Positions 7,906 through 15,338 of a stretch of 48,659 nt of DNA are shown here, piece after piece. A program made the position numbers and the translations under genes. The stretch lies in the NCBI GenBank assembly GCA_964401455.1, contig CAYNYI010000006.1:1-48659 (forward strand). Reading direction: 5' to 3'. The notes beneath the pieces are model-generated. The model saw nothing but the letters and a program-made list of their open reading frames with translations, was not told where the DNA came from and made no database searches. This DNA is from CAYNYI01 sp964401455. GTDB lineage: Bacteria; Fibrobacterota; OXYB2-FULL-49-7; CAYNYI01. The stretch's first letter is position 1, and each line of letters begins with the position of its first letter.

Positions 7906-8770
7906 GAGTATATCCTCCTCGAATAGTTAAAAATTTCGGTTTGAATGTCAATCCTGCAAATAAACTCTCTTTGCCGGAACCCCCTTTTTCGACACCTGTT
8001 CCCGCGATATTGAGATCCAGTCGCGGGAACAGTGCCATATCAAGGTTCGAAAAAATAATCGAAAATAAATCGTCTTCGACCCTGCCGCCGGTGACCTCAA
8101 ATCGAAGAATAAAGCGGTCAAAATCAAAGAGGCCGTCAACAAGGGCAAGGCGCTTCAAGTCGGTTGAGAAGGAGCGGTAACCACCGTCAGTCCTTCCGAA
8201 GACCAGTGAAAGTCCGAGCATATTCTGACCGGTCATCCCGAGCGGAAAACCGACCCTGCCGGAAAAGAGCCCGGGCCCGGGAAATTCAAGTCCGCCGTGC
8301 GGTCCAAGGCCCTGGGTGACTGATAAGGAATAATCCAGCTCTTCAGTAATTCCGGAAACCATCAGACCGTTGTCTGCGTCAAATCCAAGAAGCATATGAC
8401 CGGTGTCTTCAAAAAGAAGACGTTTGGCTGTAAAATTCCACAGCAGACCATGCTGCAGCGTAAATCTTCCTGCCGTGATATTCCAGGCACCCAATGGGCC
8501 TTTATACTTCAGATAACCTTCATGAAGCATCGCGTCCTCCGCATTTTTCATCACTTCTCCAAGAGCGAATACTGTGAGCCTGTCGCCTCTGGAATCTGCA
8601 AATGTGCTGCGCATAAGAACTCCGGCGCCATTTAAAAAGACTTCATGCTCATCAGCAGAAAATCGATAGCGCCCGTCTGCTTCCGCCAAAAGAACAGATG
8701 AAGCGGAAACCGGAACAAAACTAATCAGCAAAACGCTAACGCTCAGCAATATTGATCTTACCGTCTTCAA
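7835..8770 (-). CDS. putative outer-membrane beta-barrel protein
   Basis: A 311-residue protein. The chosen start is TTG 8770 because it yields a clean signal peptide (KTVRSILLSVSVLLISF, cleavage after VSA) and has AAGGTGG upstream; an earlier TTG at 8806 gives a poor N-terminus. The mature part alternates polar and hydrophobic residues (GRFTLQHGLLWNFTAKRLLF; LNIAGTGVEKGGSGKESLF) and ends LYRLFSTRF, the terminal Phe/aromatic pattern that outer-membrane assembly (BAM) recognises. It overlaps the ATPase gene by 35 nt and the FMN-binding gene by 71 nt. It is probably the outer-membrane part of the adjacent ABC system, though it is not a TolC-type coiled-coil protein. Confidence 0.66.
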   Translation of the reverse strand: MKTVRSILLSVSVLLISFVPVSASSVLLAEADGRYRFSADEHEVFLNGAGVLMRSTFADSRGDRLTVFALGEVMKNAEDAMLHEGYLKYKGPLGAWNITAGRFTLQHGLLWNFTAKRLLFEDTGHMLLGFDADNGLMVSGITEELDYSLSVTQGLGPHGGLEFPGPGLFSGRVGFPLGMTGQNMLGLSLVFGRTDGGYRSFSTDLKRLALVDGLFDFDRFILRFEVTGGRVEDDLFSIIFSNLDMALFPRLDLNIAGTGVEKGGSGKESLFAGLTFKPKFLTIRGGYTHVFDENEADRFSIQLYRLFSTRF

Positions 8771-9410
8771 TATGCACCACCTTCTTAAAATGTTTAACAA
8801 GATCAAGATTGTGTGTTACCATAACAATAGTTATTCCTTCTTTGTTCAAAGAATCAAAGAGCTCCATAATTATCTCCGCATTTCCTGAATCAAGATTTCC
8901 GGTAGGCTCATCAGCGAGAAGAATCTTAGGATCATTAATTACACTTCGCGCTATTGCCACCCGCTGCATTTCTCCGCCGGAAAGCTCCGAAGGGAGATGA
9001 TTGAGCCTGTTCTTAAGCCCTACTTTATCAAGAAGCGTACGGGCCTTACCTGTTTTCCTGGTTCCTGTAAAAAGAGACGGCAATTCCACATTTTCCAGGA
9101 CAGTCAGAGTTGGAATTAAAAAAAACTGCTGGAAAACAAATCCTATTTCCCTCCGTCGAAAACCGGTCAGAGTCTTTTCATCAGCTTTTTCAACGCTTCT
9201 TCCATTAATATTTATGGATCCCGAAGTCGGCCTGTCCAGACATCCGATCATATTCATAAGTGTGGTCTTTCCGGACCCTGAGTGGCCGACAACAGCGACA
9301 TATTCTCCTCTTTTAATACAGAGAGAAACATCTTCAACCGCGTGAACTGTTTCGGATCCCCGGTGAAAGTGTTTATAAACATTTTTTATTTCTATAATTG
9401 AATTACTCAT
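8736..9410 (-). CDS. ABC transporter ATP-binding protein (MacB/LolD type)
   Basis: A 224-residue ATPase with every motif: Walker A GHSGSGKTT (residues 42-50), Q-loop (FQQFF, about 93-97), signature LSGGE (143-147), Walker B ILLADE (163-168) and the H-loop VTHN. The long PTSGSININGRSVEK insertion and the EPTGNLDS sequence are typical of the MacB/LolD/FtsE group, which drive mechanotransmission-type permeases instead of pumping through a membrane channel. It overlaps its permease gene by 8 nt and the downstream outer-membrane gene by 35 nt, so it is translationally coupled to both. Confidence 0.93.
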   Translation of the reverse strand: MSNSIIEIKNVYKHFHRGSETVHAVEDVSLCIKRGEYVAVVGHSGSGKTTLMNMIGCLDRPTSGSININGRSVEKADEKTLTGFRRREIGFVFQQFFLIPTLTVLENVELPSLFTGTRKTGKARTLLDKVGLKNRLNHLPSELSGGEMQRVAIARSVINDPKILLADEPTGNLDSGNAEIIMELFDSLNKEGITIVMVTHNLDLVKHFKKVVHIEDGKINIAER

Positions 9411-10578
9411 TTCTCAATACCTCCATCGGACTGATACCCGCCGCCTGATATGCCGGATATAATGACGACAATAATCCGACAAGCGTGCATGAAATAAATG
9501 TAACCGCAAGCATAAGAGGTTCGGGGCGAGCAATTGAACCTGAAGGCACAAATGCCACGAGAAAGCCCCGCATTACACTCCCGAAAACCGGGCTCAAAAC
9601 AGCTCCAAGCACTGTTCCTAAAGCACTCCCGATTATACTCACGGCAACGGTCTCAATAGCGATTAGCTTAAGCAGGTCCCTTTTCCCCGCTCCTACGCAT
9701 TTCAGATAAGCCATCTCTTTACGACGTTCTATAACAGACATCAACATTGTATTAACTATGCCGAATACCGATATCAAAAGAGCAACAGCCACCATTACAA
9801 ACATTATCACACGTGTTGATTTAAAAAATTCAAGAATTCCTTCGCCGAGTTCTTTAGACCCCAGAACGTAATAATCCCCGGGTAAAGAAGCCCTCAATTT
9901 TGTCTGAACACTCTGCAGAGTCTGAATGTTTTCAAGCTTCAATGCTATGGCCGAAAGTTTTCCTTCCCGCTCTACAAGCTTCTGGGCGGTCTTCAAGGGC
10001 ATAAATATTGTTCCGTCATCCTGCCCGTAATTGCGCTTCAGAATACCGCTTATAACAAACTCTTTTTCAAAATGTTCCGACCAGAGTTTATCCCCGACAC
10101 CCAGTTTTTCCTGACGCGCGAGTTCCGCTCCGAGAATTACCGCTGAATCGGAATTGAACCATCCTCCCGAAGTAAGCTGCCATTCCGGTTTGATTTTTTC
10201 GATGTCGCGTGTTACTCCCATAAAAATATCTGTCCGCATTCCGTCTTCGGTAGTCAAAGCAAAAAGTTTGAAGGGAAGTATGACCGATATCTCAGGGTAG
10301 GTCTTCAATTCTTCAATTACATCTTCTCTCACATACAGAGGACTCAATCCGCCTTGTGCTATTACGGAAGCGGCTTCTATCGGGCAGCCTTCCTTGGTTA
10401 TATAAAGATGCACACCGGTTTTTTCCACTAATTCTTCTTTAACCGCCGCGCTGTAACCTTGATCAAGAGACAAAACCACGCTCAGGGTCGCGGCGGAAAC
10501 AACCAGGCTGAGTGCCGTCAGAATACTGCGTATCGGGTGCCGTTTCAGATTATTAAGAGATACTTTTGTAAAAGTCAT
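9403..10578 (-). CDS. ABC transporter permease (MacB/FtsX family)
   Basis: A 391-residue protein with the MacB/FtsX architecture. One membrane helix lies near residues 17-40, followed by a large periplasmic MacB-PCD-like domain (about 45-255). Three C-terminal helices follow (MFVMVAVALLISVFGIVNTMLMSV, ETVAVSIIGSALGTVLGAV, LMLAVTFISCTLVGLLSSLYP). The closing YPAYQAAGISPMEVLR is the family signature. The ATG at 10578 has AGGAGGG upstream. Only one permease gene is present, so a homodimer is expected. Substrate unknown: the operon context (lipoprotein, Cys-rich exported protein, FMN-binding protein) hints at an envelope redox or metal role, not drug efflux. Confidence 0.9.
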   Translation of the reverse strand: MTFTKVSLNNLKRHPIRSILTALSLVVSAATLSVVLSLDQGYSAAVKEELVEKTGVHLYITKEGCPIEAASVIAQGGLSPLYVREDVIEELKTYPEISVILPFKLFALTTEDGMRTDIFMGVTRDIEKIKPEWQLTSGGWFNSDSAVILGAELARQEKLGVGDKLWSEHFEKEFVISGILKRNYGQDDGTIFMPLKTAQKLVEREGKLSAIALKLENIQTLQSVQTKLRASLPGDYYVLGSKELGEGILEFFKSTRVIMFVMVAVALLISVFGIVNTMLMSVIERRKEMAYLKCVGAGKRDLLKLIAIETVAVSIIGSALGTVLGAVLSPVFGSVMRGFLVAFVPSGSIARPEPLMLAVTFISCTLVGLLSSLYPAYQAAGISPMEVLRNE

Positions 10579-10587
10579 GACACCCTC

Positions 10588-10965
10588 CTATTTAATCTCA
10601 ATGCCGAGTGCTGTAATAACAACACGCTCCCCTGCGGTAACTTCCGCAAAGACCGAAACGGGTTTTCCTTTTGGAAGCTTTGGAAATTTAAAACCTCTTG
10701 GAAATATTGTTGCCTTATGACGGCCTGATTTTAGAAAAAACTCACAAAGAGAAGCACATTGACCGGAAATAACTCCTTCCACTATTACATTTTTTGCATT
10801 ATATTTTTGAGGTTCCGAATAAATTTTCTCTAATGACACTTTTTCAGTATCAACAGGAGGTTCTGAACCTAGTTTCATTCCTCCATTTCCGCATCCGGTG
10901 ATGAAAACCGTGGTTAAGACCAGAATAACAGCGGATAATTTTACAATATATATACGAGAAGACAT
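10588..10965 (-). CDS. small lipoprotein, probable OB-fold
   Basis: A 125-residue protein with a lipoprotein signal (TVFITGC, lipidated Cys near residue 25) and GGAGG before ATG 10965. After a short linker, a beta-rich part (NVIVEGVISGQCASLCEFF ... KPVSVFAEVTAGERVVITALG) resembles small OB-fold lipoproteins. It carries a CxxxC pair in the first strands that could bind a metal or be redox active. The gene ends 9 nt before the permease ATG, so it is in the same operon. Family assignment is tentative. Confidence 0.6.
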   Translation of the reverse strand: MSSRIYIVKLSAVILVLTTVFITGCGNGGMKLGSEPPVDTEKVSLEKIYSEPQKYNAKNVIVEGVISGQCASLCEFFLKSGRHKATIFPRGFKFPKLPKGKPVSVFAEVTAGERVVITALGIEIK

Positions 10966-11033
10966 AATAATCCTCCATGGAATTTTAAGTTTTAATAAAA
11001 TTTAAGCCGGGAATAAAAAGAAATTAACTGTTC

Positions 11034-11408
11034 TCAGACAGTAAGAACAGTACTTGAGATATGTACAGCTACAGCAGGATTACCGGCAGGCTGAAAAGCC
11101 GGTTTTTTTAAAGAATTTCGCGCTGAAATATTATCATGAGATCCGGCCGCAGTAAACTGAAAATCAAAAATCGGAGTTCCTGAGGAGGTAACGGCAGTAT
11201 CAGGCGGCCCCCCGGAATAGTGTTCATGATCCTCAACACATGAGGACGGGCATGTAGAATCAGAACAGACACAGCCGGAGGGGATCAGTACCAATTCCTC
11301 TGACGGAATAAGACAGAGACTGCATGGCTGTACCATACCTGACACACCGGTTATGAGTATCAGTAAAAGAAAAAACGGTGTCGCTTTGTTTTTTGCCATA
11401 TCAATCAT
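11034..11408 (-). CDS. small Cys-rich exported protein
   Basis: A 124-residue protein with a hydrophobic N-terminal export signal (FFLLLILITGVSG). A Cys-rich stretch follows: Cys29, Cys32, Cys46, Cys48, Cys53 and Cys57, then HEH at residues 61-63. The C-terminus is Pro/Ala-rich. The Cys/His pattern suggests metal binding in the periplasm. Two starts are possible, 11408 or 11399 (MIDMAKN), and neither has a strong ribosome binding site. As first gene of the minus-strand envelope run (68 nt before the lipoprotein gene), it may sense or hand over the cargo. I cannot assign a family with confidence. Confidence 0.5.
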   Translation of the reverse strand: MIDMAKNKATPFFLLLILITGVSGMVQPCSLCLIPSEELVLIPSGCVCSDSTCPSSCVEDHEHYSGGPPDTAVTSSGTPIFDFQFTAAGSHDNISARNSLKKPAFQPAGNPAVAVHISSTVLTV

Positions 11409-11410
11409 TT

Positions 11411-11647
11411 TTAGAATATATATGAATTCCCCTTTAATTTCAACCTGAAGACGAGAATTTTTTTACCGCCAATGAGTAAAAGCAGTTTCCAGCAAGCCTC
11501 TTTTCCAATTTCATAAAAAGGATTTCTGATTGTAGTTGTCGACGGTTCCTCTAATCGGCATATTTCCTGATCATCGAATCCTGTGACTCCTATGTCTTCG
11601 TGAAAATCAAAAGTCAAACGGATCCGGCTTTCCGCCTCCGTTATCAT
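11411..11647 (-). pseudogene. C-terminal remnant of a LacI-type regulator
   Basis: The 78-residue reading frame matches only the last part of LacI/GalR-type ligand-binding domains. EDIGVTGFDDQEICRLEEP is followed by TTTIRNPFYEIGKEACWKLLLLIGG, where intact proteins have DISVIGFDD...TTVRQP...MGRRAAELL. The helix-turn-helix and about 200 preceding residues are absent and the first residues do not fit the family. It ends 2 nt before the ATG of the Cys-rich protein gene, so it may now serve only as upstream sequence. Confidence 0.65.
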
Positions 11648-11746
11648 CCTTAATCAGGTAATGCTAATTATATGCTCTGTTTTAGTGATTATAAATTTAA
11701 TAGAAAAACCGTTATTTATTATATTAAATCTATATGAAATGTTTAT

Positions 11747-12037
11747 TTGTTGCTGCTGAAAGCTGTTTTTCCCGCACCGGGAGATGCAAGCAAATATATT
11801 CATGAAAACTACGCGGAAACCATACAGCCCGGCAAAATTGCCAAAAAGGCCGGACTGCAGAAAGATGATCCCGGAAGAGTATTTAAGAAAGAACCGGGGA
11901 AGACCATAGTTAACTTCACAAAAAACTACAGGGTAGATAAAGCTTTTGAGCTCATGAAGACCACGTCTATGAACATTTCAGAGATTCACCAAAAAGTTGG
12001 GTTTTCCCACTCATCACATTTTGCATGGAGGAAATAA
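11747..12037 (+). pseudogene. AraC-type DNA-binding domain remnant
   Basis: A 96-residue frame covering only the C-terminal AraC/XylS domain. KYIHENYAETIQPGKIAKKAGL forms the first HTH and VDKAFELMKTTSMNISEIHQKVGFSHSSHF the second. The first HTH is damaged (QKDDPGR where SPSYFSR is usual), and the protein stops at AWRK just before the conserved end of the second HTH. No ATG is available (only TTG 11747), and the ligand-binding half is missing. Read as a decayed fragment. The rhamnogalacturonan-lyase-like gene starts at the next base. Confidence 0.65.
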
Positions 12038-13807
12038 TTGAGTAAAAGAAATTTTTTTAGGGCTGCGACTGTCTTCATTATAATGGCTGTTCAGGTTTTT
12101 TCTGATCAGGCATGGTCTAAGCCTTCCGATGAACAGGAACTGATTTCCGGAATAAAACACAAGGCCGTGCTTTTTTCGGAATTTCAACAAAAGCCACCGA
12201 AAGGCGGAAAAACGAAGTTTTTAAGAAAGGTAAAAGGGAAAATTTCCTGGATGACCGCTTTATACAGAAAAGACGGAACTGTGTTTCTCTCCTGGCGCGC
12301 GGACACTGAAAACGAGAAATACAACATATACAGGGCAAACGGCACAAAGGATTTCATTAAGACCGGTAAAACAGTTTCCTGCTCTTTTTCTGACAATTCT
12401 CCCGGTGATTCCCCTGTTTATTATGTTTCTTCGGCAAAATCCGCTAAGACTTCTGATACTGTCCGCCCAAGCCTTGTAATAGACGGTAGAGACGGGCCGG
12501 CTTCGGTTGATACGATTAACAAAGACACCGTTTTCAATGTTTACAAAATATACAGAGGGGTATGTTATTTTTCATACGGAGCCTTGACAAAAGCCTGGGT
12601 CGGTTTTTTCGATTCCGATGATCTTCTCGATTTCTGCGTGTTCGACAGCAAAACAAGTTCCGTTTATTTGGATCATAACGACGCGCTTCAGAAAAAAACC
12701 GTATTTATGCACACCGATTCATCCTTTTCGTGGAGTGCTGACTATATTTTCAGTTCTTCTCTACACGGCCAGTATCAGGCAATTTATGATTTTAACGAAG
12801 ACGGGACCTGGGATATCGCCTCTTTTGAACCTTCCGGCCCGGGAGAAGACAGCTTTTTCAGAGGAAATTTTTCAAAAGTGAAACTTACCGTGCGTGACGG
12901 AAATACGGGAAAAATTCTGTCAGAAACAGAAAACCCGATACTTGGGCTCAACAGTTCAAGAATAGATATAATGGCTGCCGATCTCGACGGAGAAGGGCGG
13001 CCTGATGAGATTGTTGTAAAAAGAGAGAATTATTTCAATACGCTCGAAGCCAAAGTAACCACCCCTCTGAGAAGCGATGAAAACAGAAAACACAGGCTGA
13101 AAATCTTCAGATGGCCCTCTTCCGAAGACGAGGGCGTGTACGGAAGCATAGAGAAAGACCAGTATGAGCTCAGATTCCCCGAAGACGGCTACTACATGAC
13201 CGCAAAAATGAGCCCCCAGTGGATGGCCTTCGATTCGGAACTCAGTATGCTCTGGCGGGTATGGCTAAACGACCAGTCCGCGCACAACCCCTGCATGGGT
13301 GATCTCGATTTCGACGGCAAGGATGAAATAGCTGTCGGCGGCAACATAGTCTTAGATGATGATGGAACACCGCTATGGATGCTCAGGCCTCAGAAAGACT
13401 TTCCATACAGAAAAAATATCATGACAAAAGATCAGCGCCTTAAGGAATATACTCCCGGATCGCTTTTCTGGGCGCAGGCAGACGGAATGTGGATCGGCGA
13501 TATAGATCCTGAAATCCCGGGGCCGGAATTAGTGGTTTCTTCGGAAAACAATCTTGTGGGCACGGGACTTCTCGACCGAAAAGGTAATTTGAGATGGCTG
13601 GACCAAACAATTATGAAAAGCGGAAATACCAGATTATCGGTCGCGGACTTTATCCCGTCTTCTCCCGGAAAGGAAATAATAACAAATCAACGAATGAAAG
13701 GCAGTGCCGCCGGAGGCTGCGACTTTACGGTTTTCAGCTCAAAAGGTAAAATATTGCCGGTAACAGAAAATCCTCCGGTTTTCGATGCCGGAAAAGCTTT
13801 TCTCTAA
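12038..13807 (+). CDS. rhamnogalacturonan-lyase-like secreted protein (PL11-type repeats), frameshifted at its end
   Basis: A 589-residue frame starting at TTG 12038, with TGGAGGA at 12026-12032. It has a signal peptide (FIIMAVQVFSDQAWS). An Fn3-like part (about 65-150, including TVFLSWRADTENEKYNIYRANG) precedes a beta-propeller built of DxDxDG calcium-type motifs (MAADLDGEGRPDE; MGDLDFDGKDEIAVGG; IGDIDPEIPGPELV), as in family 11 rhamnogalacturonan lyases and FG-GAP proteins. The sequence is diverged and I cannot confirm the catalytic site, so polysaccharide binding or lysis is inferred. The frame ends at TAA 13805-13807, but clearly related sequence continues in another frame to 14130, giving a full product near 697 residues. 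Confidence 0.68.
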   Translation: MSKRNFFRAATVFIIMAVQVFSDQAWSKPSDEQELISGIKHKAVLFSEFQQKPPKGGKTKFLRKVKGKISWMTALYRKDGTVFLSWRADTENEKYNIYRANGTKDFIKTGKTVSCSFSDNSPGDSPVYYVSSAKSAKTSDTVRPSLVIDGRDGPASVDTINKDTVFNVYKIYRGVCYFSYGALTKAWVGFFDSDDLLDFCVFDSKTSSVYLDHNDALQKKTVFMHTDSSFSWSADYIFSSSLHGQYQAIYDFNEDGTWDIASFEPSGPGEDSFFRGNFSKVKLTVRDGNTGKILSETENPILGLNSSRIDIMAADLDGEGRPDEIVVKRENYFNTLEAKVTTPLRSDENRKHRLKIFRWPSSEDEGVYGSIEKDQYELRFPEDGYYMTAKMSPQWMAFDSELSMLWRVWLNDQSAHNPCMGDLDFDGKDEIAVGGNIVLDDDGTPLWMLRPQKDFPYRKNIMTKDQRLKEYTPGSLFWAQADGMWIGDIDPEIPGPELVVSSENNLVGTGLLDRKGNLRWLDQTIMKSGNTRLSVADFIPSSPGKEIITNQRMKGSAAGGCDFTVFSSKGKILPVTENPPVFDAGKAFL

Positions 13808-14130
13808 TCGAGGAAATCGACTGGAACGGGGATACCGCGGACGGTAGAGAGCTTATCTGTATTGTTGGAAATGAAATAAAAGTTATAAACATATCTTCGA
13901 ATACCGTTAACGTATTGTTCAATACAGGTATTAAAAATCCGGAACGGGGATCGGTCACAGCCCGTGCGATCGATGTAATCGGAGACGGAAGAGAAGAAAT
14001 TCTGGTAGTACGGGGAAAGCAGCTCTTTATTTTCATGAATACCGATGACGTGCCGGGTAGAATTCCTTCTCCCTGGAATGACTATGAGTATTCCGTAAGG
14101 AAATACATAAACCATCCCGCGGGGCTTTGA
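13801..14130 (+). pseudogene. out-of-frame 3' part of the rhamnogalacturonan-lyase-like gene
   Basis: Reading the -1 frame from 13801 gives SLIEEIDWNGDTADGREL, then VIGDGREEILVVRGKQLFIFMNTDD and a stop at 14128-14130. This is one more FG-GAP/propeller blade of the preceding protein. A single missing base, or one -1 slip, around 13793-13803 (a run of A, GC, four T) would restore one continuous protein. There is no start codon with a ribosome binding site for this part alone. Either the gene is a pseudogene or the assembly has an indel. Confidence 0.7.
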
Positions 14131-14188
14131 GGAAAATATATTCGCGTAACTATCGGTTTTTCCGCCGTCATTTAATAAGCAGAATCAG

Positions 14189-14929
14189 ATGCATCCTTCA
14201 AAATTTTTATATAAATCCCTCAGAAAGGTCTTTTCCCGTGCCGGATTCAATCTTCGAATCGAGCGGGAAAAAGGTCCTATCCCCGGCATGTTCAGCCCCT
14301 GGGAATCCGATCAGGAATTCCTCAGAGTATGGAAGATTGTCTCGGAGAACACGATGGTAGATAAATTCAGATGCTATGAATTATGGCAGATTATCCCGGA
14401 ATTGAAAAGTATTCCGGGCGCCATACTTGAGGTCGGGGTGTGGAGGGGCGGAACCGGAGTCCTGACAGCGGTAAAAGCGGAAAAAGAAGGAATAAAAGAG
14501 AAAATATATCTTTGCGACACTTTCGAAGGTGTTCCGGAAGCCGGCCCTGAAGACGGCCCATATAAGGGGGGAGAACACGCGGACACCGACGTTGAGACAG
14601 TCCGTAAACTTTCTCTTAAATGCGGCGCTTCAAACATAGAGATCAGAAAAGGCCTTTTTCCCGATTCGGCCTCAAAGGAAATGGAGGAAGTATTTTTCCG
14701 CTTATGCCATATAGATGTTGATATACGCGATTCGGCCCGGAAAATATTTGACTGGGTATGGCCCAGATTAAGCGAAGGCGGAGTCGTGATTTTCGATGAT
14801 TATGGATTCGAAAGCTGCCCCGGTGTAAGAAAATTCGTTGATACCCAGAGAAAGAAAAAAGACCGTGTTGTAATCCACAATCTTAACGGTCATGCTCTGA
14901 TAGTAAAGACAGGAAATCCTTTCCCATGA
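14189..14929 (+). CDS. TylF/MycF-type SAM-dependent O-methyltransferase
   Basis: A 246-residue methyltransferase of the TylF (macrocin O-methyltransferase) family. It has the SAM motif ILEVGVWRGGTG (about residues 79-90), the family-specific CDTFEGVPEAG, a metal-type HIDVDI and the FDDYGF motif near the C-terminus. These enzymes methylate sugar hydroxyls on glycosides or saccharides and often use Mg2+. The gene starts about 58 nt after the lyase-like gene on the same strand. A role in modifying a surface glycan or small glycoside is an inference. Confidence 0.85.
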   Translation: MHPSKFLYKSLRKVFSRAGFNLRIEREKGPIPGMFSPWESDQEFLRVWKIVSENTMVDKFRCYELWQIIPELKSIPGAILEVGVWRGGTGVLTAVKAEKEGIKEKIYLCDTFEGVPEAGPEDGPYKGGEHADTDVETVRKLSLKCGASNIEIRKGLFPDSASKEMEEVFFRLCHIDVDIRDSARKIFDWVWPRLSEGGVVIFDDYGFESCPGVRKFVDTQRKKKDRVVIHNLNGHALIVKTGNPFP

Positions 14930-15338
14930 CCGTCCTGTTTCACGCCGTATCGGCGGCCGCAGAACCTGATTTAAAAAGGGCTAATTGCCAAGGCCTCAGT
15001 ATGTGGATTTTCCCCGCGGAGAAAATATCAATTGTTCCCTCAATATTAACAAACAGCATATTATCTGTAAAAACACGCGTGGGCAGATACCAGTCAGAGC
15101 CGGTATTGTGGAAACCGCGGCTTAAAAATGTTACTCCGTTTGTTTTGTTTCTTACCATACAATGGAAATAGCAATCTAATAATGTAAAATAAAAGCTAAC
15201 TATGGATTTTTTTTACTGTTTTAAGTCTTATTTTATATTCGGTACCAGGTGTGATAATTATATGGCCGAGCTGGACGAGTACTGGAAACACTGCTGGTAT
15301 TAAAGTCAACCCGGCATGAAAACCCGGCTATCGGCTTA
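14930..15338. other. intergenic region of gene remnants
   Basis: About 400 bases without an intact gene. The left half holds an AraC cupin fragment on the minus strand (14940-15158). The right half (15159-15338) is AT-rich. It contains one short plus-strand frame from ATG 15201 to a TAA just after 15300 (33 codons, ending DEYWKHCWY) without a ribosome binding site or recognisable family. No RNA gene or terminator was recognised. Confidence 0.4.
14940..15158 (-). pseudogene. AraC-type regulator remnant (cupin N-terminus only)
   Basis: Seventy-two codons from ATG 15158 encode the start of an AraC-type sugar-binding cupin. VTFLSRGFHNTGSDWYLPTR is followed by FVNIEGTIDIFSAG and ILRPWQLALFKSG, where intact relatives read YVLEGTIDFEVNG...VRPGDLALFKSG. 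The frame stops shortly after, against the end of the TylF gene, so the rest of the cupin and the HTH are missing. The opposite-strand frame here is a shadow. An AraC HTH fragment lies 3 kb away at 11747-12037. Confidence 0.6.

Noticed and set aside
9001..9345. Plus-strand frames within the ABC ATPase gene
   Set aside because: They are antisense to all ATPase motifs and have no start signal.
13790..13807. Programmed -1 frameshift signal in the lyase-like gene
   Set aside because: The sequence does not fit the X-XXY-YYZ slippery pattern in the zero frame and no clear downstream stem was seen; mutation or an assembly indel is simpler.
14926..15171. Plus-strand 81-codon frame after the methyltransferase
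   Set aside because: The minus strand of the same bases encodes a recognisable AraC cupin fragment, so the plus frame is a shadow.
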